This document shows positions 18,561 to 28,089 of a stretch of 64,000 nt of DNA, piece by piece; within the stretch, counting starts at the first letter, position 1, and each line of letters begins with the position of its first letter. A model generated the notes under the pieces. It worked only from the letters and a program-made list of their open reading frames with translations, was not told the DNA's origin and ran no database searches. The translations under genes and the position numbers were made by a program. The DNA is from JACKII01 sp963807085 (GTDB lineage Bacteria; Pseudomonadota; Alphaproteobacteria; Bin95), in assembly GCA_963807085.1 (NCBI GenBank), contig CAWEBB010000020.1, positions 62,001 through 126,000 of the forward strand. The letters run 5' to 3'.

Positions 18561-19409
18561 CTATTGGCGGGACCCATGAACGGGCGGCCCGCTCTGCCCG
18601 GGCAGATGGGCCAACTCGGGCAGCCGGCAGACAATTTGGGCGCCGGTAATGGCAACACCGAAGGATTTACCGTGCTCCAGCGCCGACGCCACGTGCAGGC
18701 CGACAATGGCATAGCGGCCGCCGCGGCGGACCATGATCGGCGAGCCGCTGTCACCCTGGATTGCGTCGCAGTGATGGGTGAAGGCCCGTAGACCGGCGAG
18801 GAACCCCATGATCTCGCAATTGCGGTCGCGGGTCAGAATATGCGCCCGGTCCTGGCTGTAGCCTGCTTGGATATAGCGTTGGCCATGCTTCATGTCGGCT
18901 TGCCACGTCTTCGCTCCAAAATTTTCGAGCGGCATAAATCCGACCTGTTTGCCGATGGGCTCGGCCAGGTGAATGATGGCCCAGTCCTCCGCCGCCTCGT
19001 CTCGGATGCCGGGCCCGACGCCGCGCGCGCCATGGCGGCTGATGGAGACCGCTTGGCTGTGCGCCAGATAGGAGCCACGATTGTATCCGGCGAGGAAGTG
19101 GATATCGCTCGCGGGCCTCATGCCGCCCCGGCCGCCGCGGGAGCGCAGGCAATGGGCGGCCGTCAGCACCTGCCGCTCGCCGATCAGCACCCCGGTACAA
19201 AAGCCGCGGCCCGCATTGTTGACCCGGCCAATGGTGCCCCAGGGATATGTCGTGTCCTCGACCATCTCCCGATTATCCGCTCCAGCGATTCCGGGGCGGG
19301 TATTCCCGGCCGCCAGCGCGGAAGCACTCATCGTCAGCAACAGCCAGATGAGTGACGTTCCCAAAACCAACAGCACGGCCGTGCGCGAGATGCTTGGTTT
19401 CGGGCGCAC
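18561..19409 (-). CDS. secreted trypsin-like serine protease
   Basis: A peptidase family S1-type protein of about 282 residues. A signal peptide (RTAVLLVLGTSLIWLLLTMSASALAAG) is followed by GFCTGVLIGERQVLTAAHC with the catalytic His, DWAIIHLAEP with the catalytic Asp, and HCDAIQGDSGSPIMV with the catalytic Ser. Disulfide-type cysteines are present. There is no good ATG before the signal; GTG at 19409 is chosen because it gives a short basic n-region (VRPKPSIS). The frame stays open further upstream without homology. It is expected to act in the periplasm or outside the cell; the target is unknown. Confidence 0.82.
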   Translation of the reverse strand: MRPKPSISRTAVLLVLGTSLIWLLLTMSASALAAGNTRPGIAGADNREMVEDTTYPWGTIGRVNNAGRGFCTGVLIGERQVLTAAHCLRSRGGRGGMRPASDIHFLAGYNRGSYLAHSQAVSISRHGARGVGPGIRDEAAEDWAIIHLAEPIGKQVGFMPLENFGAKTWQADMKHGQRYIQAGYSQDRAHILTRDRNCEIMGFLAGLRAFTHHCDAIQGDSGSPIMVRRGGRYAIVGLHVASALEHGKSFGVAITGAQIVCRLPELAHLPGQSGPPVHGSRQ

Positions 19410-19670
19410 CAGCGCGGTGCAATGTGGGGGACAGCAAGAGAAGACAGGGCGGGGTATTATGAACCTGCCAATGGTTGGTTGGAAAACACGCCTGCGGATT
19501 GCAATTAACAGCAACCGCCGAGCGAGCGCATCGTGAACATGTCCAGCATAGCACGATTTTCCAGCCTGGGCGAAGCGGAGCGGGCGCCCTTGCAGCGCAT
19601 GCCGGTTGCATTTGCGGCAAGATTTGGAAAATATCCGCGCCAAAGTCTGTGACCACAGGATGGAATTGAT

Positions 19671-21394
19671 ATGAACGCAACGGCTGCTGCAACTCATTAC
19701 GACGCCATCGTCGTCGGAGCCGGTTTCGCCGGCATGTATATGCTGCACAATCTGCGCAAGCAGGGCTTCACCGCCCGGGTCTATGAGGCCGGCGGCGATG
19801 TCGGCGGCACCTGGTACTGGAACCGTTATCCCGGCGCGCGTGTCGATATCGAGAGCATGCAGTATTCCTATTCCTTTTCGGAAGAGCTGGACCAGGAATG
19901 GAAATGGTCCGAGAAATACGCGCCACAGCCGGAAATCATGCAATATGCCAGACATGTTGCCGAACGCTTCGACCTCCGCAAGGATATCCAGTTCAATACC
20001 CGCGTAACCGCCGCCCATTACGATCAGAAGTCCAAGCGGCTGGATGGTCCAGACTGACCAGGGCGATAGGGTGCAGGCGCAGTTCTGCATCATGGCGGTG
20101 GGCTGCCTGTCGGCCGCGAACAAGCCGCCCTTCGAGGGTCTCGATGACTTCGAGGGCCCCGTCTATCACACCGGCGAGTGGCCGCATGAAGACGTAAACT
20201 TTAGCGGCAAGCGCGTTGCCGTCATCGGCACGGGCTCCAGCGGTATCCAGTCGATCCCGATCATCGCCGGGCAGGCGAGCCAGCTCTATGTCTTCCAGCG
20301 CACGCCGAACTATACGGTGCCGGCCTGGAACTCGCCGGTCGATCCCGAATGGGAGGCCGAGGTGAAGGCCGACTATCCGGCCATGCGTGCCAAGGCCCGC
20401 GCCCGGCCGACTGGCTTTTACTTCAACTTCAACACCACGCCGGCGCTGGAAGCGAGCGAGGAAGAACGGCGCGCGACCTATGAGGAATTCTGGGCCCGCG
20501 GCGGCCTGCCGTTCCTGGGCGCCTATGGCGACCTGCTGTTCAACAAGGAAGCCAACGACACCATCGCCGAGTTCGCCAGGGAGAAAATCCGCGAGATCGT
20601 GAAGGATCCTGAAACGGCGGAACTGCTCTGCCCTAAGGACGTGTTCGGCTGCAAGCGGCTCTGCGTCGACACCGGCTATTTCGAGACCTACAACCGCCCG
20701 AACGTGAAGCTGGTTGATATCGCCAGTCCGGCATCGAGCGGATGACGCCGAAGGGTGTGGTGGCCAACGGCAGCGAGTACGAGGTGGACGCCATCGTCTG
20801 CGCAACGGGCTTTGCGGCGATGACCGGCTCATACGACAGGATCGACATTCGGGGCCGCGATGGCCTGAAGCTGAAAAAGGCCTGGGAGGCGGGACCGCGC
20901 ACCTATCTGGGGCTCTCGACCGTCGGCTTCCCGAATTTCTTCATGATTACCGGGCCGGGCTCGCCCAGCGTGCTGGCCCAAATGATCCAGTCGATCGAAC
21001 AGCATGCCGACTGGATGGTCGACTGCATTGCGCATATGCGCGACGTGGGCGCGGAGGCGATTGAGCCGACTTTGGAAGCCCAGGATGCCTGGGTCGAGCA
21101 TGTGAACGAAGTGGCGGCGATCTCGCTCCGCTCCACCTGCTCCAGCTGGTATGTGGGCGCGAATATCGAGGGCCGTCCGCGTGTGTTTATGCCTTATATC
21201 GGCGGCTTTCCTGTCTATGTGCAGAAATGCAACGAGGTGCAGACCAACGGCTATGAAGGCTTCACCTTCGACGGCGCCCCGCCGGCCAACGCGCCGAGCC
21301 CGAAGTGCGCGAGACCGAGCGTTGGCGCGTGCCGCTGGACGTAGACGTAATCTCGCCCGCCATGCTGGCCTCGAAGATGGTGCCGGTGGTTTAG
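19671..21394 (+). CDS. flavin-containing Baeyer-Villiger-type monooxygenase, three frame changes
   Basis: This is a FAD/NADPH monooxygenase resembling cyclohexanone monooxygenase, recovered over about 573 residues. The N-terminal Rossmann motif GAGFAGMYML, the hallmark FEGPVYHTGEWP (BVMO signature FxGxxxHxxxWP) and the second Rossmann motif GTGSSGIQSIP are intact. Frame changes occur near 20045 (after KRLDG), near 20730 (after KLVDI, before ERMTPKGVV) and near 21305 (after NAPSPK, where the next frame reads ETERWRVPLDVDVI). The stop is then TAG at 21392-21394. Such enzymes insert oxygen beside a ketone in cyclic or aliphatic substrates. Which substrate is used cannot be told. Confidence 0.88.
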
Positions 21395-21428
21395 GGGCGA
21401 ACATGTGTCTGGGGCAGGTGGGGCGGGA

Positions 21429-21650
21429 TCATACCGTCAGCACCGCCTCGACTTCGGCATCGCTCGGGAAGCGGCCGGTATCGTGTTTGGAATAGCGGCA
21501 AGTGCCATCGACGACGATGTCAAACACGCCGCCAGTGCCTTTGGTGAGGGTGATGTCGGCCTCCGGCGCCTTGGCCAGTAGCAGATCCCGCGCACGGCGG
21601 GCTCGCGGCTCATAGTTTCAGGGCGCACACCAGATGATTTCGATGCGCAT
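21429..21650 (-). CDS. SelW/SelT/SelH (Rdx) family protein with in-frame TGA, probable selenoprotein
   Basis: This 73-residue thioredoxin-like protein carries the Rdx redox motif at residues 8-11 as Cys-Ala-Pro-(TGA). The frame runs ATG at 21650, MRIEIIWCAP, TGA at 21620-21618, then NYEPRARRARDLLLAKAPEA and GTGGVFDIVVDGTCRYSKH. It stops TGA at 21431-21429. The family has CxxC or CxxU followed by NYxPRA, so the TGA sits exactly where the second Cys or Sec belongs, with conserved sequence on both sides in one frame. A SECIS-like hairpin lies 14-34 bases after the TGA. A mutated Cys codon is the alternative. It converges on the BVMO gene, 34 bases apart. Confidence 0.72.
21584..21604 (-). promoter_or_regulatory. 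candidate bacterial SECIS element
   Basis: On the coding (minus) strand, CCCGC and GCGGG form a perfect five-pair stem closing a CGUGC loop. It is extended by A-U and G-C pairs beyond one G.A mismatch. The loop begins 22 bases after the UGA and has G as its second base. Published bacterial SECIS rules ask for a short loop with G in one of its first two positions about 16-37 bases after UGA. The hairpin lies inside the coding frame, as bacterial SECIS do. The folding is by eye. Confidence 0.6.
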
Positions 21651-21766
21651 GGAACTGCGCTCCCGTGGTTGTTGCGTTGGTGGGAAGGTGGCGGCGGGCT
21701 GGGGGCAGGTCAAGGGCGAGTGTTTCAGGCGTAGCGGGCGACGCATTACCTCGCCGGGGTAGCTTC

Positions 21767-22221
21767 CTACACCACCTTCCAATGCGCGAGCGAATAGGGC
21801 GGGTCGTTATCCGTGTGGTGCTCGAATACCACCTCCACGTCCGAGCCGATCACCACGTCCTGGTGCCGGTCGCCCAGCAGGTTGCCGATCATGCGGATGT
21901 TGTCCGGCGTGGGGCAGCTCCACCAGCACGGTGATGTAGGGCTCGCCTTCCAGCGCCTTGAGCGCCGGGTGCACCGGATGCCAGGCGCGCTCCCAGGAAT
22001 AGATCTTGCCCTTGCCCTCCACCTGAACCCAGTCCAGGTCGAACGAGTTGCAGTGGTGGCAGATCCATTCCGGGCCGAACTGGTGCCGGCCGCAGCCCTG
22101 GCACTTCTGCACCAGAGCTTTTCGTTCTTCAGGCCGTCCCAATAGGGGGCGGAGAGGTTGTCGCTCTCCGGCACCGGGGCGGCAGGCCTTCGGGCAGATA
22201 GTACTTGCCTGCTTCGCTCAT
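21767..22221 (-). CDS. Zn-ribbon OB-fold protein (DUF35 type), three frame changes
   Basis: A partner protein of about 150 residues, common beside thiolase-like genes in lipid, steroid and CoA-acid breakdown. The recovered sequence starts MSEAGKYYLPEGLP, continues SDNLSAPYWDGLKNEKL, then CQGCGRHQFGPEWICHHC (four zinc-binding cysteines) and the OB-fold GKIYSWERAWHPVHP. The end reads EVVFEHHTDNDPPYSLAHWK. Frame changes fall near 22178, 22110 and 21915. Its start overlaps the end of the thiolase gene. In characterised pairs, the DUF35 protein helps the thiolase-fold enzyme act as an aldolase or binds acyl-CoA. Confidence 0.85.
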
Positions 22222-23406
22222 AGAGCGTGGCCTCCGAGCCGAAGATACGGAACTGGATACCGGCGTCACCATCGGGCCGGAGCACACCAGCGACACGTCG
22301 ACGTTCGGCACCTGCGCGGTCGAGGTGCCGCGCAACTGGCGTACCGCCTCGATCGGCAGTTCGAGACCGTGCATGTAGCACTCGGCCAGGTTGCCGCCGG
22401 AGGTGTTGAGCGGCAGCTTGCCGGTCGGGCGCGATCAGGTTGTCCAGTTGTAGAACATCGTTGGCTTCCTCCGCCTTGAGCAGGTCGTGCTCGACCAGGC
22501 TCATCAGCACGCCGCCGGTGAAGTTCTCGTAGGACTGCACCACGTCGACGTCCTTCGGCCCACAGCCCGGCATTCGCCCAGAGACGCGGGGCGACCGTGG
22601 TGAAGCTGCTGCTGGCGTAGGTCGGCGCGTTATGGGCCGGAGCGGCGCAGCGGTGGTCCGAGCCCTGGGCGGCGCCCAGCAGGTAGGCCGGCTTGTGCGG
22701 CAGGTCCTTGGCCCGTTCCGCCGACATGAAGATCAGGGCGGCGGCGCCGTCATTCTCCAGGCAGCAGTCGATAGAGGCGGAACGGCTCCACGATCCAGCG
22801 GGAGTCGTCGTACTTGTCCTCCGTCAGCGGCCGGCCGTGCATGACGGCGCGCGGGTTCTGCTGGGCGTGGTGGTAGCTGGCCATGGAGATGGCGCGCAGC
22901 GCCGAGCGCTCGACCCCATGCTCGTGCATGAAGCGCATGGCCTTCATCGCGTAGCGCTGGCCGGGGCTCATCACGCCGTAGGGAAAGACGAAGGCGTTGT
23001 CGCCGCTGACCGTCTTGGCTCGGCGGCCGCTGCGCCGAAGCGCTGGAACTGGCCCTGCGCCAGCGCTCGGAAGACGACGATGCAGTCGGCATAGCCGGCC
23101 GCAATCGCCGCCGCCGCCGTGCCGATGGCGGCCGAGCCGCCGCCACCGCCGCCGCCCCATTGCATGACCGAGTATTTCAGATCCTTGGTGCCCAGCGCTG
23201 CCGCCAGCCGCGAGGGCTCGTTCCGGTCGTTGGAGTAGGAGCAGAAGCCGTCGATGTCCTTGCGGGTCGATGCCGGCGTCCTCGGCCGCATTCAGGATTG
23301 CCATCAGGGCAAGCTTGAATTCCGGGTCCGGCGACTGGCCGTGCTTGTAATAGGTGGTCTCGCCGATGCCGGCGACACACACCTGGCCGCGAATACCTCG
23401 TGCCAT
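22218..23406 (-). CDS. thiolase-fold acetyl-CoA acetyltransferase / SCP2-type protein, about six frame changes
   Basis: A thiolase-superfamily protein of about 395 residues of the lipid-transfer/Ltp type. Recovered segments are MARGIRGQVCVAGIGETTYY, DIDGFCSYSNDRNEPSRLAA, MQWGGGGGGGSAAIGTAAAA, FVFPYGVMSPGQRYAMKAMR, GPKDVDVVQSYENFTGGVLM, SGGNLAECYMHGLELPIEAV and VCSGPMVTPVSSSVFGSEAT. Frame changes are near 23275, 23040, 22770, 22570, 22430 and 22250, the densest in the window. The exact stop is uncertain because the last change is close to the end, but ATGA overlap with the OB-fold gene is likely. The pair probably acts in degradation of CoA-linked acids. Confidence 0.85.
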
Positions 23407-23454
23407 GGGGTTTCCTCTTTCTGTGAGATCGTATTTTGTTTTTTATGATCGTAT

Positions 23455-24264
23455 TCAGGCGCCCACGAACTTGGCGTCGCGCTTCTCGCGGAAGGCGGCG
23501 ACGCCTTCCTCGTGGTCCTTGGTCATGCCTGCTTTGGTCTGGACATCCGCTTCCAACTGCAGTTGCTCAGCGTAATTGTTTTCCAGCGCGGCCCAATACA
23601 TCCGGCGGATCATGCCCAGCGCCTTTGGCCCGTCGGCCAGGCGGCGGGCCATGGCCGTCGCCGCTTCCATCACCGCCTCGTCTTCCACCACGCGGTTGAC
23701 CATGCCCCATTCGCCCGCGGTTTCGGCCGGCAGGCGCTCGGCCAGCAGCGAAAGCTCCATGGCCCGGCTCATGCCGATCAGGCGCGGCAGGATCCAGGAT
23801 GAGCCGCAATCCGGCACCAGGCCGATGCGGGCGAAGGCCTGGAGGAAGTAGGCGGATTTCGCCATCACCTTGAAATCACACGAAAGCGCCAAACTCATGC
23901 CTGCCCCGGCGGCGACGCCGTTAATGGCGGCGACGGTGGGAACGGCAAGCTCGCGCAGGCGGATGAAGGTAGGATTGTACCAGCCAACCAGATCGCTGTC
24001 GGCCTCGCCGCGGACCTCCGCTTCCCGGTCGCGCGGCGGCCGGTCCGGATCGTTCAGGTTCGCCCCCGAGCAGAAACCGCGGCCGGCCCCCGTGACAAGC
24101 AGGCAGCGGGCGGTCTGATCCGCGATGGCCGTATCGAGCTTGTCGAGCGCCGTACTCATATCCTGGCGTAGCTTGAGGCCAAAGGCGTTCAACGCTTCCG
24201 GGTGGTTCAAGGTCAGGGTGGCGATGCCGTCTTCGACATCCAGCAGGACACGGGCGTCTGCCAT
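23455..24264 (-). CDS. enoyl-CoA hydratase/isomerase family protein
   Basis: A 269-residue crotonase-fold protein, probably hydrating 2-enoyl-CoA in beta-oxidation. LTLNHPEALNAFGLKLRQDM, the first oxyanion loop AGRGFCSGANL and the second AAINGVAAGAGMSLALSCDF are clear. The residues at LVPDCGSSWILPRLIG include the usual catalytic-acid region, although one catalytic Glu position holds Asp-Cys (PDCGSS, as in the PaaG-type isomerases). It may be an isomerase rather than a hydratase. The ATG at 24264 gives MADARVLLDVEDG. It is transcribed in the same direction as the thiolase and OB-fold genes. Confidence 0.88.
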   Translation of the reverse strand: MADARVLLDVEDGIATLTLNHPEALNAFGLKLRQDMSTALDKLDTAIADQTARCLLVTGAGRGFCSGANLNDPDRPPRDREAEVRGEADSDLVGWYNPTFIRLRELAVPTVAAINGVAAGAGMSLALSCDFKVMAKSAYFLQAFARIGLVPDCGSSWILPRLIGMSRAMELSLLAERLPAETAGEWGMVNRVVEDEAVMEAATAMARRLADGPKALGMIRRMYWAALENNYAEQLQLEADVQTKAGMTKDHEEGVAAFREKRDAKFVGA

Positions 24265-24424
24265 GGGTTCGGGGCTCCTCTGGGCGGATTTGGTCATTGG
24301 GCCCGAAGTGTAGGCAGAGATCAGCGTGGACGCTATCCCCAACGGGAACGGCCAGGACCTGTTCGATCCTGGCGGCCGGTTGTGGGGAAAGAGGTTCATT
24401 CGGCCGGAGCCGTGAGGATTTCCT

Positions 24425-25195
24425 TTAAAAATTGTCCTTCCGCTTGCGGATCTCGGCGAACACCGCGGTGGGGTCGGCGCCATCCATGCCGACGGCTGCC
24501 TGCAATGCCGGGTCGTCGGCCCGCAGGAACGGATTGACACCACGCTCGTCGCCCAGGGTGGAAGGGATGGTGGGCTTGTCATCCGCGCGCAAGGCGTCGA
24601 TCTCTGCCGCCCGGGATTTCAGCGCGGCATTGTCCGGGTCGACGGCAACCGCGAAGCGCGCGTTCGACTGCGTATATTCGTGGCCGCAATAGATGCGGGT
24701 TTCATCGGGAAGCGCGCGCAGCTTACAGAGCAAATCCCAAAAGCCGGGCGGATTGCCCTCGAACATGCGCCCGCAGCCGAGCACGAACAGGGTATCGCCG
24801 CAGAACAGCGCATTCGATTCCGGAAAATGGAAGGCGATGTGGCCCGTGGTATGCCCGGGCGTTTCGATGACGGTCGCGGTCTGGGTGCCGACGGAATAGG
24901 TGTCGCCCTCGCTCACCAATACGTCCATGTCGGGAATGCGCTGCAACTCGGCGCGCGGGCCGACGATCGGGCAGTTCCACTTGGCCTTCAGTTCCTGATT
25001 GCCGTTGATATGATCCGCATGATGGTGGGTGTTCAGGATCTGGGTCAGTTTCCAGCCCTGCCTTTTGAGTGCCGCTTCGACAGGAGCCGCCTCGGCAGGA
25101 TCGATGACGGCGGTGTCGCCCGTATCCTTGTCGTGCGCTAAATAGACATAGTTATCGCTGAGCGCGGGCACGAGAACGATTTCTAGGGCAGCCAT
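24425..25195 (-). CDS. gloB: hydroxyacylglutathione hydrolase (glyoxalase II)
   Basis: A 256-residue metallo-beta-lactamase-fold enzyme that hydrolyses S-lactoylglutathione in methylglyoxal detoxification. The binuclear metal motif THHHADH (about 56-62), the bridging CGDTLFVLGCGRMFEG and IYCGHEYTQSNARFA are diagnostic, as is the C-terminal glutathione-binding part with NPFLRAD. It is divergent from a SAM methyltransferase, an arrangement seen in many alphaproteobacteria. Confidence 0.95.
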   Translation of the reverse strand: MAALEIVLVPALSDNYVYLAHDKDTGDTAVIDPAEAAPVEAALKRQGWKLTQILNTHHHADHINGNQELKAKWNCPIVGPRAELQRIPDMDVLVSEGDTYSVGTQTATVIETPGHTTGHIAFHFPESNALFCGDTLFVLGCGRMFEGNPPGFWDLLCKLRALPDETRIYCGHEYTQSNARFAVAVDPDNAALKSRAAEIDALRADDKPTIPSTLGDERGVNPFLRADDPALQAAVGMDGADPTAVFAEIRKRKDNF

Positions 25196-25259
25196 GGCTA
25201 CACTTCCTTCAGTGGCGTCAGAATGGAATTTCTGGCAATCCTAGCATCCTGGAGACCGA

Positions 25260-26087
25260 ATGCGAACCGACGTCGAACAATTGCGCGAATTCTACCGCTC
25301 GCCCTTGGGACTGATTGCCAGCCGGCGCCTGAGCGAGCGGGTGCGGGCGCGCTGGCCGGATGTGAAGGGCATGCGGATCGCGGGCGTCGGCTATGCCATT
25401 CCGGTGCTCGCGCCGTTCCTGGAAGAAGCAGAGCGTGTCGCCGCCTTCATGCCGGCGAGCCAGGGCGTCCACCGTTGGCCGGTCGCCGGCCCCAACTTGG
25501 CGGCGCAAGTGGAAGAGGTGGACTGGCCTGCCGCCAATTCCCTGTTGGACCGGCTGATCCTGCTGCACGCGCTGGAAACGGCCTGGGATTTGCGGCCGTT
25601 TCTGCGGGAATGCTGGCGGGTGCTGACGCCGGGGGGGCGGCTGCTGGTGATCGCCCCAAACCGGCGGGGGCTATGGGCGCTGCGTGACTGCATTCCATTC
25701 GGTTATGGCGGCCCCTATACCGGGCGGCAATTGCGCCGCGTATTGCGCAACAACCTGTTCGAGCCCTTGGAAACCGAGCACGCCCTGCATGCGCCGCCGG
25801 CACTCGGCACGGCGTTGTTGCGGAGCGCTGCCCCGCTCGAACCGCTGGCGGCGCGCTGGCTGCCCCGCTTTGGCGGCGTGGTCATCGTAGAGGCGGAAAA
25901 GAGCGTGGGCGGTGCGGTCCCGGCAACGGTCCCGATCCGACGCTATCTGTCCGAACTCGGCCAGCGAGCGCTTGCCCGGCGCCCTTCGGCGGGAACGCGC
26001 TATTTCTCGACGATTTCCAGCAGTTCGATGGTAAAATTCAGGGTCTCGTTCGGCCCGATATCGTTGCCGGCGCCCTGTTCGCCATAA
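25260..26087 (+). CDS. class I SAM-dependent methyltransferase
   Basis: A 275-residue protein like the methyltransferases found next to gloB in alphaproteobacteria. MRIAGVGYAIPVLAPFLEEA is the SAM-binding motif I region (degenerate Gly pattern). HALETAWDLRPFLRECWRVL and TPGGRLLVIAPNRRGLWALR match motifs IV-V. The last 29 residues (after RRPSAGTRY) lie antisense to the end of the FKBP gene and are Ser-rich. Either the two genes truly overlap by 88 bases or a lost base removed the natural stop near 25990. Substrate unknown. Confidence 0.8.
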   Translation: MRTDVEQLREFYRSPLGLIASRRLSERVRARWPDVKGMRIAGVGYAIPVLAPFLEEAERVAAFMPASQGVHRWPVAGPNLAAQVEEVDWPAANSLLDRLILLHALETAWDLRPFLRECWRVLTPGGRLLVIAPNRRGLWALRDCIPFGYGGPYTGRQLRRVLRNNLFEPLETEHALHAPPALGTALLRSAAPLEPLAARWLPRFGGVVIVEAEKSVGGAVPATVPIRRYLSELGQRALARRPSAGTRYFSTISSSSMVKFRVSFGPISLPAPCSP

Positions 26088-26704
26088 GCCAACTCTGACG
26101 GGATCCACACCTCATAGGTTGCGCCGACCGACATGAGTTGCAGGGCTTCCTGCCAGCCCTGAATAACCTGGTCGACGCCAAAGGTCGCGGGTTCGCCACG
26201 GGCGAAGGAGCTGTCGAACACCTGGCCATTCAGCAGGCGGCCTTCATAGTTTACCTTTACGGTATCAGAGGCCGCAGGCTTCGGGCCGTCACCCGCCTCC
26301 ACGACCTTGTACTGCAGACCACTGTCGGTAATTTCAACGCCTTCCTCTTTTTGATTCTGAAGGAGGAAGGCTTCGCCTGTGGCCTTTGCCTCGGCGCCAA
26401 TCGCCTCCTGTTTGCTTTGACGCGCGGCCTGCATTTCCTGCACGGTCGCCTGCATCTGCTCCGTGGTGAGACGGGGCTGCTCGCCGGCGAAGGTGTCGCG
26501 CAAAGCCTGTGCGAACGCGTCGACATCCAGGTCTTGGCCAATTCCCTGTTCCATTAACCGCTGTCCAAGTTGCAGGCCGACCAAATAGCTGAAGCGCTGG
26601 TCGAGGGTTTCCAGCGGTGGGGCGTCCTGAGCGCTGGCAGCGGGAGGCAGTAACAAGGGGACGGCAATGACGGATGCGCCAAGGGCGGCAAAGAATCGTG
26701 ACAT
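26000..26704 (-). CDS. periplasmic FKBP-type peptidyl-prolyl isomerase
   Basis: A 234-residue prolyl isomerase of the FkpA/Mip group. A cleavable signal peptide (FFAALGASVIAVPLLLPPAASA) is followed by a helical dimerisation region (about 35-125, LDQRFSYLVGLQLGQRLMEQ). The FKBP domain then contains VNYEGRLLNGQVFDSSFARG, VIQGWQEALQLMSVG and IPSELAYGEQGAG. Expected to assist folding of exported proteins. Its 3' end overlaps the methyltransferase gene on the other strand. Confidence 0.93.
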   Translation of the reverse strand: MSRFFAALGASVIAVPLLLPPAASAQDAPPLETLDQRFSYLVGLQLGQRLMEQGIGQDLDVDAFAQALRDTFAGEQPRLTTEQMQATVQEMQAARQSKQEAIGAEAKATGEAFLLQNQKEEGVEITDSGLQYKVVEAGDGPKPAASDTVKVNYEGRLLNGQVFDSSFARGEPATFGVDQVIQGWQEALQLMSVGATYEVWIPSELAYGEQGAGNDIGPNETLNFTIELLEIVEK

Positions 26705-26909
26705 GATGGTATGGCCTCTCGCAAGCGGGATCGTTCGGACGGTTGAAAACAGACGATCTCCGGGGAAAGACCCAACTCAACCCGTAAGAGCCGTCGCGCC
26801 GGAAGCTAGGGATGCTACCCCGCGATGACAAGGGGTAGACCGAGGATAAGGCAGCGCCCCCACGCACACGGATGCGTCAGTTCGAGGAAGGCGTCAACCG
26901 CCCGCCAGG

Positions 26910-28089
26910 TTAACCTAGGGGCGCGATGGACAACAGGTCCGGCTCCCCGTGCTCCGGTGCTCGGGCCAGGTTCGCGACGCCGACGCCGATCAGGCGATAG
27001 GGCGTGCCGTTCGATTCCCGGGCCAGCAGCATCTGTGCGATTGCCTCGATCGCCTCCCGGTCGTCGATGCGCTGGGGCAAGGTATAGCTGCGGGTGAGGG
27101 TGCGGAAGTCGGCCGTTTTGAGCTTCAGCGTCACCGTCGCACCCCGATCGCCGCTGGCCTGCAGACGGTCCGCCACACGGACGGTGAGCGGCGAAAGCCG
27201 CCGGGCCAACTCGGCGGGGTCGCGGATTGGATCCTCAAAGGTGGTTTCGGCGGAGACGCTTTTCGTGGGGCGGCTCGCGCGAACCCGACGGCGATCGATA
27301 CCGCGCGCGTAGTGGGCGAGGCTCTGCCCGAAGCTGCCATAGCGCCGCGCCAGTTCCTGTAGGGGAAAGCTGCGCAATTGGCCGATCCGGGTGATGCCGT
27401 CTTGCGCCATGCGCCGCTGGGTTGCCCGCCCGACGCCGTGGATAATGCCGACCGGCTTGGCTCGCAGGAATGCGCCGGCCTCGGCTTGGCCGATGACCGT
27501 GAAGCCCCGCGGCTTGTCCAGGTCCGATGCTATCTTGGCCATAAACTTGTTCGGGCCCGAGACCGATCGAAACCGTCACGCCCAGCGTGGCTTCGATGGT
27601 CGCGGCGAGCCGGGCGAGGGTGAGCGCCGGCGGTTCTGCAAGCTCGTGCGGCGTGTTGAAATCCAGATACGCTTCGTCGATGGAAACCGGCTCGATCAGC
27701 GGTGTCGCCTGACGCATCAGCGCCCGGATTTCCGCGCCGACCGCCTTGTACTTCGCCATGTCGGGGCGGATCACCGTCGCATGGGGGCAGGCGGCGCGAG
27801 CCTTGAACATGGGCATGGCGGAATGGATGCCATACTGCCGCGCCATATAGCAGGCGGCGGCGACCACGCCCCTGCGCCCGCCGCCGATGATCAGCGGCAG
27901 CAGGCGCAATTCCGGTGCGTCGCGCTTTTCCACCGAGGCATAAAATGCATCGCAATCCAGATGGGCGACACGGAGGTTGAGAAGGTCCGGGTGGCTGACC
28001 AGCCGGGGGGAGCCGCAGCAGGGGCAGCGCGTGCGGCTCTCGACCGAGCGGCCGGCCACGGCATAACAGTCCCGGCAGAGAGTCGCCAT
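26910..28089 (-). CDS. dinB: DNA polymerase IV with N-terminal zinc ribbon, one frameshift
   Basis: A Y-family translesion polymerase. VAHLDCDAFYASVEKRDAPE and the catalytic VSIDEAYLDF are the palm motifs. HhH and little-finger parts follow (GVGRATQRRMAQDGITRIGQ, then SAETTFEDPI). An N-terminal extension of about 35 residues carries CRDCYAV and CPCCGSPRL, a four-cysteine zinc ribbon seen in many alphaproteobacterial DinB proteins. The frame changes near 27553, where GLGP is followed in the next frame by NKFMAKIASDLDKPRG. The full length is about 393 residues. No clear LexA box is visible upstream. Confidence 0.92.
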
